Assembly (NCBI GenBank): GCA_002449145.1
Contig: DKCG01000032.1
Span: 1 to 31,214, forward strand
Direction: 5' to 3'
From: Christensenella sp. UBA6880
GTDB taxonomy: Bacteria > Bacillota > Clostridia > Christensenellales > CAG-917
Length of the DNA: 31,214 bases
Position numbers and translations under genes: made by a program
Notes under the pieces: model-generated
Database searches by the model: none
What the model saw: only the letters and a program-made list of their open reading frames with translations
Told to the model about the DNA's origin: nothing
Part shown: positions 10,401 through 16,086 of the stretch, piece after piece
How positions within the stretch are numbered: position 1 is the stretch's first letter
Layout of the letters: every line of letters begins with the position of its first letter

Positions 10401-11763
10401 CGTAGACGACGACGGCAACGAACTCTATCCCGTCAACTTCGGAACGTACAGCGGCACGGTTCACGTCAGACGTTACATCAACGCGGACGGTTCGTTCGTA
10501 GCGCGCAAAGACAAAGACGCAAACGGTTACTACATCGAGTGGAACAGCGGCGAAGTCAAGAAGGAAATCAAGATAGAAAAGGCGGAAGTCGGACTCAGAG
10601 CGAGAAACGTCAGCGAGTACTACAACGGCAAGGCTCACGCATACGTCAACGACGACAACCGCGCGGACAGAATCTCGTACAATATGCTCACGGGCGGTAC
10701 AAAGACTACGCTCACCGACAGCGACTACGAGATAACTTATCAAATGCTTGACGGAAACGACTATGTCAATATTTCGCAAAACGACGTCGTCAACGCAGGC
10801 AAGTACAGAGTGACGGTCAAACTCACCGACAAATTCCTTGCAAGCACGCTCGGAAGCAACTACAAGCAATCCACATCGATTGCGGAATTCCAAGTGCTCA
10901 GAGCAATCGTCGAAGTTGAACTCAAACAAGGCAACTTCGAAAAATCCGAAGAATACGTTGACGGTTCAACCGTGTTGAAACTCACGGGCGAATACGTCGA
11001 AGGCACGAAGTACTCAATCGACTACACAGTCAAGATGAAAGAGGTAAGCAACGACCCCGAAATCGCAATCGAAAAGAGCGACACCAAACTCGTCGGTCTT
11101 GAAAATATCGCAAGCGCGGGCAAGTACTCGTTCGCGGTGGTAATCGGCGGCGACTACGACGCAAACAACTACGTGTTCCTCACAAGCACCGGCATTTTGG
11201 AACTCACAACCAAGAACCTCGTCAACGGCAGCGGCTCGTCAATCACCATCAACGAGGGTAAGGGCGTCGTCGCAAACAGACTCGAAGTCAAGGAAATCAA
11301 GACCGAAAACGCTCTTGCAAGCGATATGTCTTATCTCAAAGCGGTCGAGCAATACGTTGCGGCTATGAGAAAGGAAGCAGACGTCGAAGACGCAAAAGTC
11401 GCAGCAGTGCTCAGAGTCAATCTTTACCTAAACGACGCACTCGTGACTTACACGGGCAAGAGCATGACGATAACCGTCGAAATTCCGCAATCCGTGCAAA
11501 ATAGCAGAGGCGGAATCGCAATCTACTACGTCAACCAAAGCGGCGGACTTACAAGACTCACCGACTACACGGTCGAGGACGGCAAACTCACTTACACGAC
11601 GGACTACATCAACGGAATCGTGTTCGTAGATGCCAATCCGCAAGGACTCGAATCATGGAAGATTTACGTCATAGCCGGTTCATGCGTCTTGTTTGTGTTG
11701 ATAGTGGTTGCGACGGTTGTCGCGATTGTGGTGAAGAAATCCAAACTCAAAAAGATTGCTTAA
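1453..11763 (+). CDS. Giant secreted, membrane-anchored MBG/Ig-like repeat surface protein
   Basis: Encodes 3436 residues, roughly 370 kDa. The start is ATG 1453, after GAGGTGG; an upstream in-frame ATG at 1378 coincides with the predicted transcription start and lacks a ribosome-binding site. Residues 1-45 form a signal peptide (SLARLVVLVLCFTLVFATVL core). The N-terminal third carries Ig-like modules ending in motifs such as FDLAGNKGS...VDYDKPEY and WAEDQAGNLS...VFVDTT. From about residue 1180 to 3200 there are a dozen or more MBG/YDG-type modules, recognisable by VTYGEKVPS, KTFGNSDPE, KVYGDKDDV, RDYNATYNV, KIYDGTTNV, REYNGDESA, KYYDGTDRF and EYYNGKAHA, each usually followed by VGxY...NY...I.KR. 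The C-terminus is one transmembrane helix (about 3400-3425) with tail KKSKLKKIA; no LPXTG is present. It should be displayed on the cell surface, possibly as an adhesin; ligand unknown. It is monocistronic. Confidence 0.9.
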   Translation: MRNGNKSRQLLSLARLVVLVLCFTLVFATVLVGIDGIDSASDTMAEAVTADKGGATPVDLGITASNFTYSASSKSWSYSRSLSNISISGAENTGNVSVYKPEDTDIDVNISASNNTYSVQADALATKYIQVTSRINFDVGDFVRTMASQGVCTVKVTIDASVSFEGGSNKQSGALAVSGNFKASNQETRDPYATTITLTKDKSYVAFETYSTAQNQTIFTSKIKHSVTFKSIKIEIIHGAKDGSAPIVSSKYDGVAKDYVQGQSGSGYAPYITNTIDASNKEKFPVFYDSIKNKLKLDSVTNGSGKLASYTSSYLKDTSGNNLTVPNTQIPYYKFAQTEFVDTFNYTEYDSLETAAIAYGNVATKFIGIGDKTVNISSDGNITWSDRSGVDSRVSGIGKVKIGNTEFDMSNSADVGKAKEITVTETNGETQSKKSVGYAIVKKTNSARVVVSVYFTANCTLETIVTDKGGKSVTTTLNVSGIDTTSPSDEKHTDTNISFENYVGSDVSTLDWFRQNLLTANGEFTIDEDDTAAGYSPYLWFYTVDRADSISALNAKTIRQFATYADVKSAGILPIAVGELTSFTYDFERGAALTVDGKTYQGNPSDMAAAKGHGYYRFTFYMFDLAGNKGSEKSFVMKVDYDKPEYTLDFTYDKDGKSETVLAKENGKWATGDVTLKFAFTKGGFSGFTFRFEDSSSVMHAFVIDTDGNFVRYITAKTTTDVKDNKHTININGQNITVEYKDGAFVFGIPKPEKGKFFYEWVSEFTAFTGQYASLNAIDSDDNAIEYVNGDWSGGVKVLIDVEAPVLPGLTDEEGFIGELKNGYNIPQSRTWYTSSFTLAASIEFFDAILSTDYAKGLKIHYGISVVKNLEDLQRIEGYNIDSEYKTATDPQKQFGFLQYIVRNGEELDSGGATDFVADLLAAQTAGMRVIHLWAEDQAGNLSAVNKLYVFVDTTSYTVSASVKSNAKLESGFANITLTDEDDNPISSVKRGETVKFNISFANSYVPFKFTQNGNLLLENYNKDYGWTKSSANANGNLISPSSFDSEGASSITLTFDDVADLSDLLNDKKTTKHAFELSARKVVTYSLTNTKVAYTAEKTDVAAWMSFGYEPSKDSFKYEFVKDENVVETPVNVGDYTVRIYIPKDDESFVTDDFKTDNEGKQIFEPREYSIVRGKVVITAEDVSVTYGEKVPSVFDFKVEGIAKDKMEGEGITYDFYISGTLNAHGVYDVGAYQILNNVKYTSQDEKGNPVSTVKNYDVTFVSGEYSVSRRSVTVDAWQASKTFGNSDPEFKFGVGLAQFAGLYTEASKILDEIFEGYRKDASTTVDGYAIYFADGRINREPGTDVGEYAFQADANLFDVNKNYTVRVQTSNYFFKIEKRTVKLDVSGQSSVFKYGTKADAALLATIFPTYKISADDMAVASNIEELFANGLILKLGTGEQVTTESGYSATYKYGIVLSGTATDGNIEITLDTQKGTDYIIYITEQNAVVIRVRDGVKFEFTYGYLWNEDSIKYDKDKFVVESAGEIAFDSVVWTTSIAKDKLLDAGRYVVTFTGAKLYSEGAELSDAVFVEPVSVTINPAKVVVNPTALTMSKVYGDKDDVFGIGFAISTVGGQAIGTDGTYAGIAYADILAKIEGAYVRAIFDNAGQRLSFANRYDDATDSSNIIYGTDGRYYGFAVGTEFCSSDANFSVEATLDSSARFSIEQKTIDLNTKYFVGLSKTKDGNANVPYASKNVTMYDLSQLKVLKDDDVNLFADALYDRVEVGQSQITFTNLSLTGDKAHNYKLGQIVNDGLDAILNGKQGEFTVDIDENTIVKIVWIDNENGGEPIRILTGTIAVLKSDVTIKKQYDNTKNLTIGNISFKSGNTTDMLNSANKHLIEEESSSFSGVNVSDNYSVTVAIFYVGMEDYVVNQEDTYKDSDIVIDKNAVYNGERGIKITFKNMKASITKRLIDRNSFASLDAVDRDYNATYNVDMTYSFAQGALAEGDTAQTVGLQLKGKSKGKDVGTYDVSVDKDTTRVSDNNYEVDADSINNAYKNIGVVISRARLVPDVTFNDRVYSGSSELVKDTDWTARTNASGKGTFTSVQYADNLEEELKLFSYDLSKVSFTLSKEGKADANVQANGKHNVMVSGLEIAFNGTPEQKKQAEKNYKLEGSVYSDADKQYHEFVNLTFDAIGGFEIIDALDMSKRQIQLRVNDFVVDDKIYDGTTNVNVVIDITDGRLMTQHAKLLEVVADGSFARKQAGDNIAIVLSAAKLQAKSTLSDEELATALEAIANYELLQYKGTIAGNIKARPLLVNAYLGEREYNGDESAIKSDIKYTFTNMIAEDERYYAIQTRNNAYFDDRFVNVKRDDKGDPIVENGQYTIENKQGTAYNLRLTTIKEKYTNYTLVYSSKELLAGKTVLAYVVDGAISYGAPAEGIEVNEYWYALDTTKYYVAATDENRTAYEDHIVGFYKHNGNDVLMLEKTYGEANYVNNEDANGIKSFGETADGINYLHGEGKITQRSVYIRANGIEKNSTSEAFEKYYDGTDRFFGVGKHEVGEGEDYDYQYTAGAVANVILGDDVTIADVSAKFDSAYSNAKYIVFTASGITGKDAYNYTIEGESVSTVNLEGRIKQRIVNAHLADEIADYGIATGKYVGNVTYKFVGNDGKEYDLVNEYANESAFYMTLANYLVAVGLESADATLFADNTYSLNNGRFVKAAEGAIGEYIRLGGTENDRISALPQAYVSFASTMPDAGSVSTSYRFRTDGNAKNFKFSPVYTDAANGTSKVEVKKKDLYVVTVSNGYTANYGQFIDKNGKLLVNVELLYLDKDGKDGIVSGQTQLTLFKKGNVNYYPIVKLGVYNSETGVVTAATAMSKTSDKLGANEYYVFYLAASDGVDYDDVVKNYNIILADENSISHKDVDGTLRTVFDMSEQGATVKPETATLQIVLPKLTGVSVGSDTENSFTYTYSIDKDGEGINRLHDVVQGELATDEVIFVDDDGNELYPVNFGTYSGTVHVRRYINADGSFVARKDKDANGYYIEWNSGEVKKEIKIEKAEVGLRARNVSEYYNGKAHAYVNDDNRADRISYNMLTGGTKTTLTDSDYEITYQMLDGNDYVNISQNDVVNAGKYRVTVKLTDKFLASTLGSNYKQSTSIAEFQVLRAIVEVELKQGNFEKSEEYVDGSTVLKLTGEYVEGTKYSIDYTVKMKEVSNDPEIAIEKSDTKLVGLENIASAGKYSFAVVIGGDYDANNYVFLTSTGILELTTKNLVNGSGSSITINEGKGVVANRLEVKEIKTENALASDMSYLKAVEQYVAAMRKEADVEDAKVAAVLRVNLYLNDALVTYTGKSMTITVEIPQSVQNSRGGIAIYYVNQSGGLTRLTDYTVEDGKLTYTTDYINGIVFVDANPQGLESWKIYVIAGSCVLFVLIVVATVVAIVVKKSKLKKIA

Positions 11764-11807
11764 AGCAATGAAAAGCGGCGCACTACGGTGCGCCGTTTTC
11801 ATTGCTT
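11763..11807. terminator. Long bidirectional terminator hairpin after the giant gene
   Basis: AAGCAATGAAAA then, after a single G bulge, CGGCGCAC pairs across a TACG loop with GTGCGCCG and TTTTCATTGCTT, giving 20 base pairs. The hairpin starts at the last base of the TAA stop codon. A U-run lies inside the outer stem on either strand, so it can end transcription in both directions. Confidence 0.8.
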
Positions 11808-11816
11808 GCGCAGTGA

Positions 11817-12025
11817 TATCGTTGCTTGAGCAACGGCGATATACTCGCGTTGCTCGTGCGATATCCGCGCATAGCGCGGGTGAAATCTCTCGCTATGCGA
11901 GAGGTTGCGGAATATTTGAATATCTGTGCCGTAGGCACAATATAACTGCACCGTAGGTGCAATATAACGCTCGCAATGCGAGAATTTAACTGTCCGTAAG
12001 GACAATATAATTGCACAAAGTGCAA
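11817..12025. repeat. Array of short perfect hairpins with AATATAAC-like linkers
   Basis: About eight hairpins follow one another: CGTTGC-TTGA-GCAACG (11820-11835), CCGCGC-ATA-GCGCGG (11865-11879, arms approximate by one base), CTCTCGC-TAT-GCGAGAG (11887-11903), TGTGCC-GTA-GGCACA (11925-11939), TGCACC-GTA-GGTGCA (11948-11962), CTCGC-AAT-GCGAG (11970-11982), TGTCC-GTAA-GGACA (11991-12004), TTGCAC-AAA-GTGCAA (12011-12025). The later ones are spaced about 21-23 bp and joined by AATATAAC/AATTTAAC/AATATAAT. Stem sequences differ while size, loop and linker stay constant. This fills the 300-bp gap between the giant gene and rpiB; no gene is present. Confidence 0.75.
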
Positions 12026-12066
12026 CCTTAAATCCTTTTTTAATAAACCGCCTTTTCATTTTAGAC

Positions 12067-12095
12067 TTGAAATAAAAAATTTCGGGTGTTATAAT
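12067..12095 (+). promoter_or_regulatory. Promoter of the rpiB-V-ATPase operon
   Basis: TTGAAA (12067-12072), 17-bp spacer, TATAAT (12090-12095) in an AT-rich stretch. The predicted start near 12102 leaves a leader of under 30 nt to the rpiB ATG at 12129. No other good promoter is apparent before the V-ATPase genes. Confidence 0.8.
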
Positions 12096-12128
12096 ATTAT
12101 ATAAGTATATAATTGTATGGTGATTGTT

Positions 12129-12575
12129 ATGACAAAAGTTGCTGTCGGTTGCGATCACGGCGGATTCGTTCTCAAAGACGCCGTCGTTGACGAACTGAAA
12201 AAACTCGGTGCGGAAGTCGTTGATTTCGGTTGCTTTTCAACCGAGTCGGTCGATTATCCCGAATACGGACTCAAAGTCGCAAATGCCGTCGCTCAAAAAA
12301 GGTGCGACCTCGGCGTGGTTATGTGCGGCACGGGCATAGGCATTTCCATTGCGGCAAACAAGGTCAAGGGCATACGCTGCGCCGTTTGCACAAACACTTT
12401 TATGGCGGAAATGACGAGAAGACACAACAACGCCAACGTAATCGCGCTCGGCGGACGAGTCATCACGCCGGACGAGGCAAGAGAGATTGTCAAGGCTTGG
12501 TATACTGCGACGTACGAGGGTGGCAGACATCAAAGACGTTTGGATATGATTTCCGACATCGAAAACGGACGGTGA
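12129..12575 (+). CDS. rpiB: Ribose-5-phosphate isomerase B
   Basis: Encodes 148 residues, the normal length for the RpiB/LacAB family. It interconverts ribose 5-phosphate and ribulose 5-phosphate in the non-oxidative pentose phosphate pathway in the cytoplasm. Visible motifs are the N-terminal VAVGCDHGGFVLK, the conserved SVDYPEYG, and VMCGTGIGISIAANK with the catalytic cysteine at position 66 as in Escherichia coli RpiB; the HNNANVIALGGRV block follows. I start at ATG 12129, with GGTGA a few bases upstream, because family members begin directly with the beta strand before GCDHGG; an in-frame ATG at 12117 would add four residues. It is the first gene of the V-ATPase operon and its stop lies three bases before the next ATG. 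Confidence 0.93.
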   Translation: MTKVAVGCDHGGFVLKDAVVDELKKLGAEVVDFGCFSTESVDYPEYGLKVANAVAQKRCDLGVVMCGTGIGISIAANKVKGIRCAVCTNTFMAEMTRRHNNANVIALGGRVITPDEAREIVKAWYTATYEGGRHQRRLDMISDIENGR

Positions 12576-12578
12576 AAT

Positions 12579-12923
12579 ATGATTGACGACGTTTTGAAAG
12601 AGATAAGAGAAGCCGAAGCGAACGCGGACGAAATCGTGCAAGAGGCTCAAAACAAGGCGAAGCAAATCGTGCAACAAGCCGAAATAGACGCCGAAAAACA
12701 GAAAAAAGCAACGGTTTTGCAATGTCGTGACGACAGACGCGTCGCGCTTGACAAAGCAGAGAAGGAAGCGCAGAAAAAGCGAGAGGAAATTCTCAAAAAA
12801 GGACAAAAATCCGCCGACGAACTTGTGAACGAACACAACCTCGCCGCAAGCGAAAAAGCAAACGAACTCGCCGCGTCGCTTGTGGGAAAATACTGCGGCA
12901 CAAACGATACAATCGAAGAATAA
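12579..12923 (+). CDS. ntpF: V-type ATPase peripheral-stalk subunit G/H (NtpF/AhaH-like)
   Basis: Encodes 114 residues that are almost entirely one charged, alanine-rich helix (EAEANADEIVQEAQNKAKQI..., AEKEAQKKREEILKKGQKSA), the hallmark of the stalk subunit that pairs with subunit E to hold the A3B3 head against the membrane sector. It begins three bases after rpiB, with GGTGA as ribosome-binding site overlapping the rpiB stop, so translation is probably coupled. The assignment rests on helix composition plus its place directly before subunit I, which is where NtpF sits in the Enterococcus-type ntp operon. Confidence 0.85.
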   Translation: MIDDVLKEIREAEANADEIVQEAQNKAKQIVQQAEIDAEKQKKATVLQCRDDRRVALDKAEKEAQKKREEILKKGQKSADELVNEHNLAASEKANELAASLVGKYCGTNDTIEE

Positions 12924-12942
12924 GACTTTTTGACGACACACT

Positions 12943-14967
12943 ATGATTGTTGAGATGAAAAAGCTGGTGCTCGTCGCGCACAAGAGCGATAGGCACAAAT
13001 TTTTCAAGGCACTTCAACGCACCAAAAACGTTGAGATTGCAAAAACGCACGATATTGACGATACCGTGCGCCTTGACAATTCCGCTTCCTGCGAGCATAT
13101 AAAAGCACAAATCGCAAGGATAGAGTTTGCTTTCTCGTATTTGCGAGATCAACGAAAAGTTGCCGAAAAGTTCGCCAAAGAAACCGAAAAGAGCGAACGT
13201 CCCTACATTTATACCCCCATCAAAACCCCGCCTCTTTCGCAAATAGAAAGAATGAGTTTTGACGACTTCGACCTTATCGACTCGAAAGAAGTCGAACTTA
13301 TGGCAAACATTGCCGACCTCGAAGAAATCAATTTAAGACAGAAAGAAATCGCCGCACAAAAGGCGAGCATAACGGAAGAAATCGAGGCGCACAGGGTGTA
13401 TATATCTTTGCGCAAACCCTATTCTTTCTACAAAAACGGTGAAAAAACCACCGTATTTTTGGGCTGTATTCCCACCCAAAATACGCTTGCGCTTCAAAAG
13501 TATCAGGACGAAAACGACGGCGTTTACGTCGAGTTTTTGAAGCAGGGCAAAGCGCAACCGATTGTCGCCATTGCTCTCAACGAGTGCGCAGACGCACTTT
13601 CATACGAGTTGCAATCTCTCGAATTTTCGCGCGCGTCCGTCAACAACGACAACACGCCTATCGAGAATATGAATATTCTCAAAGAGAAACTCACAAGACT
13701 CGAAGAAGAAACGTTTGAACTTACGACCCGCGCTCTTGTGAAAGAGATGTATATTGCCGACCTAAAAACGCTTTACGATTACTATCTCGTTCAAATCGAC
13801 AAGTTTTCCGCTCTCGACGGATTTGCCGCGACGAAACGCAGTTTCGTTATGGAAGCGTGGTATCCCGCCGAGTTCGAGGAAGACCTCAAAAAAATTCTCG
13901 ACGAGATGGGCGACACCGTAGTTTACGAGTTTTCGAATCCCAAAGAGGACGAAATCGTCCCGACCTACGTCAGAAACAGCAAAATAGTCGAGCCGTATCA
14001 GGACATAACCAATATGTACAGCGCTCCCAACTATTTTTCCGACCTCGACCCCAACCCCGTGATGTCGTTCTTCTACTTCTTGCTTTTCGGAATGATGATT
14101 GCGGACGCGGCGTACGGCATACTGCTCGCACTGGGCGGATTTATCGCGTACGCGGTGAAAAAGCCCGTCCCCGGCAAGGGAAGATTGCTTCTCATCGTGG
14201 GTATGGGAGGCATATCCACAATCGTATGGGGCACGATTTTCGGCGGTTGGTTCGGACTTGATATATCGAATACGTTCCTTGCAAAATTGCAACTGGTTCA
14301 ACCGCTCGAAGGCAACGGACCGCTGTATTTGCTGGGCATATCCTTTGCGCTCGGATTCGTGCATATTGCAGTCGGTATGCTTCTCAACGCAATCAATCTC
14401 ATACGCAAAAAACGTCCCCTCGACGCATTTTTCGCAGTCGGAACGTGGTATATGATTTTTGCGGGCATAATTATGCTTGCGCTTTCGCTGTTGTTCTTCA
14501 AGCAAATCACCGCTCTCAAATGGACGGGTATAGGCTTTATGGCAGGCGGCGCGTTTTTGCTTGTTCTCGGCAACACGAGAGGCAAAAAGGGCGTGAAAAA
14601 AGTGACGTCCTTCCTCACGGGATTCGGCAAACTTTACGACGGCGTAAACATTCTTTCGGACATACTCTCGTACGCGCGTTTGTTCGGTTTGGGACTTTCG
14701 GGCAGTGTGGTCGCGCTCGTCGTCAATCAGATTTGCTCGGTCGTGCTCGGCTTGTTCCCGGCAAACCTCGTTGCGATAGGATACGTCCTTTGCGTGCCTA
14801 TCTTCCTTGTGGGACACGTCTTTAACATCGGCATATCCACGCTCGGCGCGTACGTTCATAATTGCAGATTGCAATACATCGAATTTTTCGGAAAATTCTA
14901 CGAAGGTTGCGGACACGTTTTCGTGCCTTTCGGAACAAAAACAAAATACACATACTTGGAAAAGTAG
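12943..14967 (+). CDS. ntpI: V-type ATPase membrane subunit I (a-type stator)
   Basis: Encodes 674 residues, the usual size. The N-terminal ~345 residues are the cytoplasmic arm that contacts the peripheral stalks; the C-terminal half has about eight membrane helices starting at NPVMSFFYFLLFGMMIADAAYG. Two conserved arginines expected next to the ion path are present: R579 in SYARLFGLGLSG and R642 in VHNCRLQYIEFFGKFYEG. It forms the two half-channels through which the ion reaches the rotating K ring. The start at ATG 12943 (MIVEMKKLVLV) matches the family N-terminus; the Shine-Dalgarno is weak. Confidence 0.93.
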   Translation: MIVEMKKLVLVAHKSDRHKFFKALQRTKNVEIAKTHDIDDTVRLDNSASCEHIKAQIARIEFAFSYLRDQRKVAEKFAKETEKSERPYIYTPIKTPPLSQIERMSFDDFDLIDSKEVELMANIADLEEINLRQKEIAAQKASITEEIEAHRVYISLRKPYSFYKNGEKTTVFLGCIPTQNTLALQKYQDENDGVYVEFLKQGKAQPIVAIALNECADALSYELQSLEFSRASVNNDNTPIENMNILKEKLTRLEEETFELTTRALVKEMYIADLKTLYDYYLVQIDKFSALDGFAATKRSFVMEAWYPAEFEEDLKKILDEMGDTVVYEFSNPKEDEIVPTYVRNSKIVEPYQDITNMYSAPNYFSDLDPNPVMSFFYFLLFGMMIADAAYGILLALGGFIAYAVKKPVPGKGRLLLIVGMGGISTIVWGTIFGGWFGLDISNTFLAKLQLVQPLEGNGPLYLLGISFALGFVHIAVGMLLNAINLIRKKRPLDAFFAVGTWYMIFAGIIMLALSLLFFKQITALKWTGIGFMAGGAFLLVLGNTRGKKGVKKVTSFLTGFGKLYDGVNILSDILSYARLFGLGLSGSVVALVVNQICSVVLGLFPANLVAIGYVLCVPIFLVGHVFNIGISTLGAYVHNCRLQYIEFFGKFYEGCGHVFVPFGTKTKYTYLEK

Positions 14968-14978
14968 GAGGTAGTTAT

Positions 14979-15500
14979 ATGGGTAATTTCACACTTGGGA
15001 CTTTGATAGCCCTCATCGGCGCGGTGTTTGCGGCAGCAATGGCAGGCATCGGTTCGGCAATCGGCGTCGGCACGGCAGGTAAAGCGGCGGCAGGCGTAAC
15101 GAGCGAGGACCCCGACAAGTTTTCCAAATGTTTGGTCTTGCAACTTTTGCCGGGTACGCAAGGTATCTACGGCTTGCTCGTAGCGTTCTTGGTGTTCGTC
15201 AAAATCGACCTTTTCGGCGCGGTTGAAAGACTTTCCGTCACGGGCGGACTCGGTTTGATGGTGGCTTGCCTTCCGATGGCAATCGTCGGTTTCTTGAGCG
15301 CGCTTTATCAATCCAAAGTCGCTTGCAGCGGTATCGCACTCGTTGCAAAACGTCCCGAAGAAAGCGGCAAGGCAATCATTTTGACGGTTATGGTCGAAAC
15401 CTACGCCGTTCTTGCGCTTTTGGTATCCCTTCTCGGCGTTATGATGCCCGCAACCGAATCCCTTCTCGAAACGGCGGCAAGCGCGGCGTTCATCGCATAA
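14979..15500 (+). CDS. ntpK: V-type ATPase proteolipid subunit K (rotor ring)
   Basis: Encodes 173 residues with four membrane helices (two fused hairpins), the bacterial 16-kDa form. The start is fixed by AGGAGGT (14966-14972) seven bases before ATG. The ion-binding glutamate is E140 in the fourth helix (MVETYA); helix 2 carries no carboxylate but has LLPGTQGIYG, as in Enterococcus hirae NtpK. All five sodium ligands described there (L61, T64, Q65, Q110, E139) have counterparts here (L57, T60, Q61, Q111, E140). This argues for a sodium rather than proton rotor; the ligand comparison is from my knowledge of the family, not an alignment run. Confidence 0.95.
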   Translation: MGNFTLGTLIALIGAVFAAAMAGIGSAIGVGTAGKAAAGVTSEDPDKFSKCLVLQLLPGTQGIYGLLVAFLVFVKIDLFGAVERLSVTGGLGLMVACLPMAIVGFLSALYQSKVACSGIALVAKRPEESGKAIILTVMVETYAVLALLVSLLGVMMPATESLLETAASAAFIA

Positions 15501-15509
15501 TAAAAACCT

Positions 15510-16085
15510 ATGAGCAAAGAAGCAATCGTTGAAAAAATCATATCCGACGCGCATCTCAAAGCCGATTCGATAATCGCAGAGGCAAACGCCAAAGCGGACG
15601 AAATCATCGCAAAAGCGGCAGAAGAATGTAAGGAATATCTGTATTCGACAAAATCCGAAACGGACAGAATGGTGCTCGACGTAGACGCGCGCTCGAAAAC
15701 CGTTGCAGAACTCGACGCAAAGAAACTCACTCTCGCCGCAAAGACGAAAGTGCTTGACATCGTGTACGAGCGTGTTCTCGAAAACTTGCGAAATCTCGAC
15801 GAAAAGACTTATTCCGACCTTATTTTCGCAATGCTCGACAACGCAAAAGACGGCGACGTGGTGACCATATCCCAAAGAGAAAAGGACATAGTCACAGAGT
15901 CTACGCTTGCGGAATTTGCAAAAAAGAAGGGGATAAACCTCACTCTTTCGAACAAATTCGGCGATTTTGACGGCGGATTGATTTTGAGCGAGAACGGCGT
16001 TGACAAAAACTTCACTTTCGAGGTCGAAGTCGCCCTTCTCAAAGAACAAACGGAAGCAAAGACGGCAAAGGAAATTTTCGGTTGA
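15510..16085 (+). CDS. ntpE: V-type ATPase peripheral-stalk subunit E
   Basis: Encodes 191 residues. The first ~85 residues are a long alanine/lysine/glutamate helix (KIISDAHLKADSIIAEANAKADEIIAKA), followed by a small alpha/beta domain ending FGDFDGGLILSENGVDKNFTFEVEVALLKEQ, the conserved C-terminus of vATP-synt_E. It dimerises with the G/H-type subunit as the stator stalk. It starts ten bases after subunit K without an obvious Shine-Dalgarno, so coupling is likely. The stop is one base before the next ATG. Confidence 0.92.
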   Translation: MSKEAIVEKIISDAHLKADSIIAEANAKADEIIAKAAEECKEYLYSTKSETDRMVLDVDARSKTVAELDAKKLTLAAKTKVLDIVYERVLENLRNLDEKTYSDLIFAMLDNAKDGDVVTISQREKDIVTESTLAEFAKKKGINLTLSNKFGDFDGGLILSENGVDKNFTFEVEVALLKEQTEAKTAKEIFG

Positions 16086-16086
16086 T

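Noticed and set aside
2680..11643. Many long open frames on the minus strand and other frames across the giant gene and V-ATPase genes
   Set aside because: They are mirror artefacts of codon bias in the true genes, lack ribosome-binding sites and show no family motifs.
14862..14978. Longer start for the K proteolipid
   Set aside because: The upstream frame lies inside subunit I; AGGAGGT directly before ATG 14979 and the family N-terminus fix the start.
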